35,221 nt of DNA from CAYZTD01 sp964638155 (GTDB lineage: Archaea; Thermoplasmatota; E2; DHVEG-1): positions 1 through 35,221 of the forward strand of contig CAZWYI010000023.1 in the NCBI GenBank assembly GCA_964638155.1, written 5' to 3'. Under the pieces are notes generated by a model that made no database searches, had not been told where the DNA came from, and saw only the letters and a list, made by a program, of their open reading frames with translations. Shown piece by piece: positions 1 through 7,900 of the stretch. Every line of letters starts with the position of its first letter. Positions within the stretch are counted from its first letter, which is position 1. The position numbers and the translations under genes were made by a program.

Positions 1-1
1 T

Positions 2-625
2 TTTGATTTTGGTGACGTTTTAGTTAATTCCTCGGTTTCTAGTAGTTTTACTGTTGAGAATGTTGGCTCTGGTTTACTTGAGTATACTATTTCCTCTGAT
101 GAGTCATGGTGTGAAATCGATACTGTAAGTGGTAATTGTTCTGATGAGATTGATACTATAAATCTATCTGTTAATACTACTGGTCTTCCTATTGGATCAT
201 ATTTTTGTAATGTTTCTATTGGGTCTAATGATGGTAGTCATGTTTTTGTGATTACTTTGAATGTAATTAACGAGTCAGATATCGTAACAATAAATATTGT
301 TCGTCCGAAGAGTGGTGTTCTTTATATTTTGGATCATAAGATATTTAATTTACCTATTTTAAGTGATATAGCTTTAATAATTGGTAGAATTACTGTTGAT
401 GTTGATATTAATAATCCTGAGTATGTTTCAAATGTTAGTTTTTATGTGGATGATGAGTTAGAGTATTCTTGTGATCCTGTTAATGCTAGTTTTGTTTTTG
501 ATGAAAAGACTATAGGGTCATCTACTTTTAGAGTTGTTGCATATGATTCTGAAAAGAATATTATTGTAGAGGATAAGATTTCTTGTTTTGTGTATAATCT
601 AAATTTTTTTAAAGGAGGTAAATAA
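2..625 (+). CDS. C-terminal part of a secreted modular protein (BACON-like repeat + Ig-like end module), 5' truncated by the window
   Basis: The frame is open from base 2, so the gene starts outside the window. The first 80 or so residues form one BACON/ASH-like beta-sandwich repeat (FDFGDVLVNSS, then VENVGSGLLEYTISSDESW). The last 110 residues form an Ig-like module with RPKSG and VSNVSFYVDDELEYS, resembling bacterial Ig domains of the Big_7 type. The whole fragment aligns with the end of the next gene, so the two are tandem paralogues. There is no C-terminal membrane helix. The stop lies three bases before the next start and overlaps its ribosome binding site, so the two are probably co-transcribed. 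The function is unknown; an extracellular adhesive or structural role is inferred. Confidence 0.8.
   Translation, partial: FDFGDVLVNSSVSSSFTVENVGSGLLEYTISSDESWCEIDTVSGNCSDEIDTINLSVNTTGLPIGSYFCNVSIGSNDGSHVFVITLNVINESDIVTINIVRPKSGVLYILDHKIFNLPILSDIALIIGRITVDVDINNPEYVSNVSFYVDDELEYSCDPVNASFVFDEKTIGSSTFRVVAYDSEKNIIVEDKISCFVYNLNFFKGGK
611..619 (+). promoter_or_regulatory. Strong Shine-Dalgarno for the gene at 629
   Basis: AAAGGAGGT lies inside the last codons of the preceding gene, with about 10 bases from GGAGG to the ATG at 629. It fixes that start and indicates translational coupling of the two paralogues. Confidence 0.75.
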
Positions 626-628
626 AAT

Positions 629-3600
629 ATGAAAAGAAGAAGTGTAGTAATGTTTATTGTAGGTTTGTTGATTGTAGGATATACGATACCACATATTTGT
701 AATAGTAGTATTTTAGAAAGTAAATCAGATCTTAAACCCTGGTATCCTGCTAAAGTAGATGTAAAAATGGCTTTGCCTAGTTTTAATTATAATTTCGATA
801 ATTCTTCTTCTGGTGCTTTAGCTGGTTTTGTACCAGATTATGGATATGATGGGATACCTTGGGAAGAACTAATTGGTAGCGAATGTGAACCAGGTTACTC
901 TTGCCGTAATCAATGTCCTGGTTTTGATTCAGATGAAGCACATAAAGCTCTGGAGGACAGTATGTCTATTGGTGTACCCTGGAGTGATAGATGTGTTATA
1001 CCAACATTTTATGACGGAGGGGTCTATAGTGATGGTATTAATTTACCTAAACCTGATAAAATTCTTGTTAAAGTAAGTGTTGAGAATCTTATGTCTTTTT
1101 CTATTAGTGATATTAGAGTAAGGGTTGATTTACCTGAGGAACTGGATTTTTATTTTGATAATTTTTTCCTGGATCAAGAAATAGAATATGACTCTGAAGA
1201 AGATGCTCTTTATTTAAATATACCTTTATTGGAGGAAAATGAAAAATATATGTCTAATAATAAACATATATTTTTGGATGATTTTGGAGAAATTGGTGAG
1301 TCAGAAGGCCTTATTTTTCCTTTAGATATACCTGAGGGTATTAAGGTAAAATATTCTAAAGATCTTTATCCTGTTGAAGCTAAGATAATAAGTTTTGAAG
1401 ATATTGAATATAATGATTATGATTACAAGCAAGCTAAATATATGACTGATAAAAAAGCAGTAACTTTCACAAATATCTTTTCTTTTGAGGGTCCTTCTTC
1501 ATCAGGTAATTTCCCTCCATATATTTCGTCGACTGTTACTAATTTGGATTCAACGTCAATGCCTTCTAACAATCCTAATTCTTTTTCTTCTCCAGATTAT
1601 CTTTCATCTTTTTCAGTAGGTGATGAAATTAAAGTTGGATCTTGGTTTTTAGTAACTAATCCTTATTATCATTATAGAGGAGTTGAAATAAGAATGTTTG
1701 TCCCTCCTTTTATTGATGTAAATAGCATATCTGCAATTAATTTCCCAGGTATAGCTGTGTATTGTCCAGATACAAATAATAATATGATTTCTTTTTATGC
1801 TGTTAAGAGTACAGAGAAAGGTGGCTTAATTCCTGCTGGTGTTTTTAAGCCTTGTTATTTTGAGTATACCGGTACTATAACTCAAGAAATCGCTGAGAGT
1901 TCTGACTCTATTTATACCATTCCAATTTCAGCATATGTTGGTTCTTCATGTTGGGCCTGGTACGATCCTGAGGATACTGATCAAAATGATAGTTCTGGTG
2001 AAACTGACAATTCTGATCCTGGTCTACCTGATGGGTATACAGAGCCGGAAAATAGCGCCCCTGATTTTGTTTGTAATCCTGAACCCATCACTGTAGGTAG
2101 CAGTGTTGGTGTTCATCCTGATCCTGATGATGACGACGATGGTGGAGGTAGTATTTCAGTTTCACTGCATCATGTGCCTACTTATACTGACATTCATGGT
2201 CCTTGTGGTTCTGTATATAGCGTTTGTGCTTTTTTAACTGGTGGTCAAGGGTATTATACAGTTACATATAATTGGGGTGATGGGAAGAAAAGTGTCCGTA
2301 AAGGCGGTTGTAACGATGGTAATTTAGTTGAAATATGTGCAACACATAGTTATAATATAACTGGAAATTTTGATGGATCTTATAGCAATCAGCCACCACG
2401 TACTAGATATACCCTTAGTGTTTCAGTTGAAGATATTGAGGGTAATACAGGTAGCGCTTCAAAAAATATTGAACTAAGATCATGTATTGCTGATGGTGGT
2501 GACGATACTGACAATAATGATTCTGAAGGGGAAGAATATCCACCAGGTATTAATTACTCGCCTTATAGCTTTGATTTTGGAGAGCTAGATTCTGGGGAGA
2601 TAATTTATGATAAGTTTGATGTTTGGAATGGCACTAATGGCAATCTTGAATATACTATTTCTTGTGATGATGATTATATAGATATCAGTCCAATAGATGG
2701 TGTTTCAGAGGGACCTGATGATAAAAATCTTCATGTTTTTTCTATTGATACATCTGGTTTAAACCCCGGGGAATATAACACAACTATTTTTATTAACTCT
2801 GCTCCTATAAATATCTACTTTGCAGTAGTTGATGATAGTTCTAATAGCCCTATTTTAGAGTATTCTCCGGGTTCTTTTAATTTTGGTGATTTGATTAGAG
2901 GTGAGTTGGATTCAACTAGTTTTGAGATTTGGAATAGTGGGTCTGGTAGTCTTAGTTACAGTTTGTCTGAGTCTTGCGAGTGGTTAGATATCGATGTTTC
3001 TAGTGGTAATTCAAGTGGCGAACATGATAGAGTTAATGTTGATATAGATACGATTACTTTAAGTCCTGGTTTTCATAATTGCGATATAGTTATTAATTCA
3101 GATGGTGGAAGCGGAGTTTTTAATGTTTTTGTGAATGTTGTTGATGAAGAGGATGTAGAAGAAAGTAATGAAGAATCTGTCCTTGAGATAAGCCCTGTTT
3201 TTACAACTCTTGGTCTTTTACCGATGAATCATGGGGAATTTGCTAGTTTTGAGGTTTGGAATAATGGTTCTGGCTTGCTAAATTATACTCTGTCTGAGTC
3301 TTGTAATTTTATATCTCTTGACTCTCTTAGTGGTAATTCATCTGGGGAGCATGATATTATTAATGTTATTGTAAATACTTCTAATCTTAGCGTTGGTTTT
3401 TATAGTTGTGAAATTTTAGTTACTTCTGATGATGGAGGAAGCGAAGTATTTAACCTAATGTTCTCTGTTATATCCAATTTTATAGATAGTCCGTTTTTGG
3501 TTGTATCTCCTGCGGGTTATGATTTCGGTAATATTAGTGTTGATTCTACTGTTTCTGGTAGTTTTACTGTTGAAAATAGGGGTTCTGGTTTACTTGATTA

Positions 3601-4129
3601 TAATATTTCATCTGATAAATCGTGGTTAGATTTAGATACAAGTTTGGATAATTGTTCTGATGAGATAGATAATATTACTTTTGTTTGTGATACTAGTGGT
3701 CTTTCTATTGGTAGTCATGTCTGTAATGTATCTGTTAATTCTAATGATTACAATCATATTTTTGTTGTTAATTTAGATGTGGTTAATGAATCAGATGATG
3801 AGGTTTGTTTGAATATTTCTCGTCCTGTTGGTGGTATTTATCTTTGCGGTAATTATTTGTTTGATTTACCGATTTTGAATGGTTTTTCACTGGTTATCGG
3901 TGAGATTACTATTGAGGCAGAGATTGATAATATAGATAGTGTTTCTAATCTCAGTTTTTATGTTGATGGTAAGTTAAAATATTCTACTGATCCAGAAAAT
4001 ACCAGTTGGGTTTTTGATGAAGAAGTATTTGGGCCTTGTAATCTTAGGGTGGCTGCATATGATTCAGAAGATAACATTCTTTCAGAAGATGAGATAGATA
4101 TTCTAATCTATAACTCTAATCTTAAATAA
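629..4129 (+). CDS. Large secreted modular protein: PKD domain, four BACON-like repeats, C-terminal Ig-like module
   Basis: The protein has 1166 residues. A signal peptide is visible (basic start, hydrophobic VVMFIVGLLIVGYTIP). Residues about 30-480 form a Cys-containing region that I do not recognise. A Ser/Asp/Gly-rich linker leads to a PKD-like domain at about 509-617 (YNWGDG, later HSYN). Four repeats of about 95 residues follow, at about 640-735, 741-839, 851-947 and 954-1050. Each has F.FG near its start, a WN.GSG.L.Y core, SGNSSGEHD or a variant, and a closing beta strand. These resemble BACON/ASH-type domains. The end module (about 1057-1166) has ISRPVGGIY and SFYVDGKLKYS and is shared with the neighbouring genes. 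No C-terminal anchor helix is seen. A cell-surface or matrix protein is inferred; the ligand is unknown. Confidence 0.85.
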   Translation: MKRRSVVMFIVGLLIVGYTIPHICNSSILESKSDLKPWYPAKVDVKMALPSFNYNFDNSSSGALAGFVPDYGYDGIPWEELIGSECEPGYSCRNQCPGFDSDEAHKALEDSMSIGVPWSDRCVIPTFYDGGVYSDGINLPKPDKILVKVSVENLMSFSISDIRVRVDLPEELDFYFDNFFLDQEIEYDSEEDALYLNIPLLEENEKYMSNNKHIFLDDFGEIGESEGLIFPLDIPEGIKVKYSKDLYPVEAKIISFEDIEYNDYDYKQAKYMTDKKAVTFTNIFSFEGPSSSGNFPPYISSTVTNLDSTSMPSNNPNSFSSPDYLSSFSVGDEIKVGSWFLVTNPYYHYRGVEIRMFVPPFIDVNSISAINFPGIAVYCPDTNNNMISFYAVKSTEKGGLIPAGVFKPCYFEYTGTITQEIAESSDSIYTIPISAYVGSSCWAWYDPEDTDQNDSSGETDNSDPGLPDGYTEPENSAPDFVCNPEPITVGSSVGVHPDPDDDDDGGGSISVSLHHVPTYTDIHGPCGSVYSVCAFLTGGQGYYTVTYNWGDGKKSVRKGGCNDGNLVEICATHSYNITGNFDGSYSNQPPRTRYTLSVSVEDIEGNTGSASKNIELRSCIADGGDDTDNNDSEGEEYPPGINYSPYSFDFGELDSGEIIYDKFDVWNGTNGNLEYTISCDDDYIDISPIDGVSEGPDDKNLHVFSIDTSGLNPGEYNTTIFINSAPINIYFAVVDDSSNSPILEYSPGSFNFGDLIRGELDSTSFEIWNSGSGSLSYSLSESCEWLDIDVSSGNSSGEHDRVNVDIDTITLSPGFHNCDIVINSDGGSGVFNVFVNVVDEEDVEESNEESVLEISPVFTTLGLLPMNHGEFASFEVWNNGSGLLNYTLSESCNFISLDSLSGNSSGEHDIINVIVNTSNLSVGFYSCEILVTSDDGGSEVFNLMFSVISNFIDSPFLVVSPAGYDFGNISVDSTVSGSFTVENRGSGLLDYNISSDKSWLDLDTSLDNCSDEIDNITFVCDTSGLSIGSHVCNVSVNSNDYNHIFVVNLDVVNESDDEVCLNISRPVGGIYLCGNYLFDLPILNGFSLVIGEITIEAEIDNIDSVSNLSFYVDGKLKYSTDPENTSWVFDEEVFGPCNLRVAAYDSEDNILSEDEIDILIYNSNLK

Positions 4130-4132
4130 AAA

Positions 4133-4172
4133 CATAGTTTTTTTTCTATGCTTTATCTCTTTTTATTTTATT
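4133..4172 (+). terminator. Hairpin plus T-rich tract after the 629 gene
   Basis: CATAG (4133-4137) pairs with CTATG (4146-4150) across an all-T loop. T-rich sequence follows to about 4172. It sits directly after the stop at 4129. Archaeal termination mostly needs the T tracts; the hairpin may be incidental. Confidence 0.45.
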
Positions 4173-4210
4173 AATTATTTGGTTATTCGATTTTTTTCCA
4201 AAAGTATAAT

Positions 4211-4233
4211 ATATAATAATAATAATAATAATA
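4211..4233 (+). repeat. (AAT)n microsatellite
   Basis: About seven consecutive AAT/ATA units lie in the spacer upstream of the orphan cassette. Such a run is prone to slippage. It may overlap a TATA-like promoter element for the short frame at 4279. Confidence 0.7.
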
Positions 4234-4278
4234 ACAATTATAATTATAGCACATAAAATTCTATTTGGTGATATTATT

Positions 4279-4739
4279 ATGTATGGTAGTAGGTTTGTTG
4301 GAAAGTGTTTTAGTGTTTTTGTGAATGCAACAGATGTGGGTAGTGGTAATACTACATGTTGTGTTTTTGGTTTTACTACAGAAAGTAATAATTCTGATGA
4401 TAATGAATCTGATGATAGTGATCCTGTTGATGGCGGCTTATATCTATTTAACAAGCTTAGATTCTCATTTTTTAAAACTATTGTTATTGGTGATTTTGAT
4501 TTTATTGTAGATGTTAGTGGATCAAACATGAGTACTGTTAAAAATGTTAGTTTTATTTGGATGGTGTTTTAATCGATAATGTTTATTTTAATGAACCTAT
4601 TTCTGAGTATGTTTGTGTTTTAGACAGATTTCATGTTGGTTTTGGTGATATTGTGGTTAAGGTTTTTGATACCGGATGTGAAGTGGTTGCGTTTGATAGT
4701 TTAGAAGATGTTTTTATAGTTAATTTAGGTATTCTATAA
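4279..4739 (+). pseudogene. Orphan, frameshifted copy of the C-terminal cassette of the C25 peptidase gene
   Basis: The first frame (4279-4572) reads VFVNATDVGSGNTTCCVF and KLRFSFFKTIVIGDFDF, nearly the same as the end of the 4935-9935 protein. It then breaks at NVSFIWMVF. Adding one T to the T run at 4551-4554 restores SFYLDGVLIDN and joins the second frame, which runs to the stop at 4739 and ends like the other end modules. Bases 4311-4422 match 9476-9587 with only two differences. Relative to that copy, 30 bases are missing between two CTGTTGATG direct repeats. A GGTGAT site at 4267-4272 sits correctly before the ATG at 4279, so a short product is possible. It is a broken duplicate or a silent donor cassette; a sequencing error at the T run cannot be excluded. 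Confidence 0.75.
4311..4530 (+). repeat. Dispersed repeat copy 1, matching the end of the C25 gene
   Basis: 4311-4422 aligns with 9476-9587 with two mismatches. After a 30-base deletion, similarity continues with scattered differences to roughly 4530. The deletion falls exactly between direct repeats CTGTTGATG, present at 9589-9597 and 9619-9627 in the other copy and only once here (4424-4432). Confidence 0.85.
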
Positions 4740-4934
4740 AACCCTATTTTTTACTTATTTTTTTCTTCTGATAACAAATATATAATAATATTTAAATACT
4801 ATTGTATATAATTTATTATAAGGATAAAAAAATAGTATTATATCTATTGTTTTATCTAAGATTAAATAAACATAAAAATAAAATTATTAAAATAAACCTA
4901 ATATAAACTTTAACCTAAATTAGAGAATGATATC
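4740..4934 (+). promoter_or_regulatory. T-rich tract and AT-rich promoter region before the C25 gene
   Basis: 4745-4770 is T-rich and may end transcription from upstream. 4780-4815 holds TATA-like stretches (ATATTTAAATAC, TGTATATAATTT). If either is used, the transcript would carry a leader of about 100 bases. Only a weak GAGAATGAT precedes the ATG at 4935. No other gene is seen in this spacer. Confidence 0.4.
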
Positions 4935-7900
4935 ATGAATGATTTAAAAAAAACTATAACTATAGCTATGGCTGCTCTTTTTCTATTTTCTGGTTTTTCA
5001 AATTTTGCAATATCATCAGAAAACAATGTAGATACTGATATGTACATTCACCCAGGCATATTGGATATGCATCCAAATGGTTGTTACCTTGGTGATTTTA
5101 AAGAAGGAGAGACTGATTCTTGTGAGTTTGTTATTTCTAACCTTGGGGTTAGTGATCCAAGTGAAAAAGTTATATATTGTGATATCGAATGGGGGATTGA
5201 TATTCCTGATATGTTTAAGGATCATGTTACGGTTTCTCCTAATGGTGGTGTTTTAACAGCTGGAGAAACGGATATAAAAACAGGTGAGGTTGTTTATGAT
5301 GAAGATAATAGTTGTACTGTTACTGTAGATCTTGATACAACAGGTCTTTCAAGTGGTATCTACAAATGTGATATTGAAGTTGTTGGTGATGATGGTTATA
5401 CTGTTTCTAAGATCTTTTCAGTTAAATTTTCTGTTGATGCGCCCTTACTTAGGACTAGCCCTAAAAAGGATACGTTAAACTTGGGTAAACCTGATATTGG
5501 CGAGTTTACTTTTGAGATATGGAATGGTGGATTTGGTAATTTAGAATATGATTTGGATGTATCTTGTTTTAAAACTAGATATCATCCTTTGAATGCAGAG
5601 AAGATTATACCTTTAGATAATGGGTTTAGAGAGGATTGGGTTTCACTTAGCACAAATTCAGGTAGCTCTACAGGTGAAAAAAATAAAATAATGTTGTCAG
5701 TTGATACCTCAACCCTTAATGAATGGACTGTTGATAATTCTATAGGATCTCAAGGGGAATACTATCCTAACTCTGCTGGTGGTTTATATAAATGTGTAAT
5801 AGATATAAATTCTAATGGTGCAAATAACGAGGGTAAAGGCAAGATAGTTTTTACTGTAAAAGTAGGCCCTAAACTCGAGTTTAGTTTTGAAGAATCGAAT
5901 TTTGGTGATCTAGGACCGGGTGATAGTGAAACCAAGACGCTCAAGATTTGGAATAAATATAATTGTGATTTAGCTTGGGAAATTCTAATACCTGAATCGA
6001 TAAAAAATTATGTTAATGTAACGCCTGTGAGTGGTGTTTCAACTGGTCCTGATGATATTTGTAATGTAGATATTACAATTCTTAATTCTGGTGGAGTGGA
6101 GGATACAACACCTCTTGCAAAATTACTTAATGACAGCCTACCTATTTGGTCTGTATCAGCTGGATCGCCAGGATATCATCATGAAAAAATCTATATTAAA
6201 TCAAATGACCCTAGTAGTTACTACATGCCTAAACCTAAAAACTGGCCTGCTACTGGAGACAAATATTTTGTGTGGCCTAGTGTTGATTTTGAATACTACC
6301 GAAGTTTATGTAATCCTGAAGATAGCTATGATATGGTAATTATTACTGCTGATTATTTTAAAAACTTTCCTCATAGTACAAAACCTGAATATGATCTTGA
6401 GGACTTGGCAGATGCTCATAGAAGAATAGATGGTTTTAATGTTACAGTTAAAACTATAAAAGAAATATATGACTCCTATTTTGGAGTTACTTATCCTACT
6501 GATTCACTTATTATAAAAAGATTGCAATTATTTAATTCAAAGGCAGTTTCCCTATCTATCAGGGAGTTTTTACGTGATGCATATTTCCATTGGGATCATG
6601 GTTCTAAAAAATCGTTTTATGTAATGCTTGTGGGTGACGATAATTGGAATATGGAAGTTAAGGAAGCCGATAGCCATCCTGGTTTATTTTTTGATGAATC
6701 TCTATATTGGCAGAATATTGATTACCAATGGTTAAAACTCGGGGATTATGGTTTGGGAAATGCAATTGATATGGCACCTGGGAGAGATAGTGAGTATTAT
6801 CTTTTTTCATGGGGTGATGATCATTATTGGAATAATTCTGTTGAGGTTCCAACGTTTCAACTTCCTACGGGAGGGAGTAGTGATCCTATTACAAGTGCCT
6901 CAGATATGCCATACTCTTGTCTTGGCAGTATGTATAACCCTGGTTTAGAGTTAAATTCAGCTTTTGAGACTTATTATAATTTATACGACTCAAGTCCAGA
7001 TATTACTGTTGGTCGTGCACCTGTTCGTTCTGCTGAGGAACTGTCAAATTTTGTTCATAAGACTATTAGTTTTATGGAATCTTCAACAACTGATGAATAT
7101 AAAAAAGCTGCTGTAATTAGTGAATATCTTGGTTTGAAAACAGGGGAAACTCCATCTATTTGTGTAGATGAAAATGGTACTCCGATCCCTTGTCCTGATT
7201 ATTATCCTGAAAGTGTTGTAGGTGGAAGTGACATCTTTATGTGGACTTGGATGAATTTGACAGTTGATGGTGTTTTTTCTTCTAATTATTTAGATGATGA
7301 TTTTGGTTTACCGGGTGTTGCTTCTTCAGATTATAATACAGTTGGCATTCCTTCAACTAATTTTGATATTACTATTCTTCATGATGGTTATCCTGATATT
7401 GGTAGTGGTAGAGCTGCTCGTTTGTATTGGGGTGGTGATGATGTTGTTGATTTAATAAATGAGGGTATAGGTACCATAAATCATATGGGACATGCATATA
7501 GACCAGGTCGTGGTCTGGATACACTAACTGGTTGTTGGGAAGAAGACCCTTATGAACTTCTGAGATTGAATGAGAATGATATTAAGGATCATACAATAGT
7601 TGATATGTATGGCAATCCTATTGGTCAGGGTGGGCTTAAAAATACTGATACCTATCCATTTGTTTTTTCTACTGGTTGTTATGGTGGTCAATTTGATAAT
7701 CCCTACACAAAGCAGATTGGTGAATTACTTATCACAGATGAGAATGGAGCTATAGCTGGTGTTTTTAATGGTATGATGATGCCAGATGGAGAGTCTAAGT
7801 CCACCAAATATAATCGTATGTTTTGGAATGCTGTTTTTGGTAAAGGAATAGATACTATTGGTGATGCTTTTAACGAAATGAAAAAAGATACTGGTAATAT

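Noticed and set aside
4146..4529. Minus-strand open frame across the orphan cassette
   Set aside because: It reads through an (AAT)n microsatellite as an isoleucine run and is antisense to the recognisable cassette.
4279..4739. Insertion sequence or transposon remnant
   Set aside because: There are no inverted ends, target duplication or transposase. The similarity is wholly to the adjacent surface gene.
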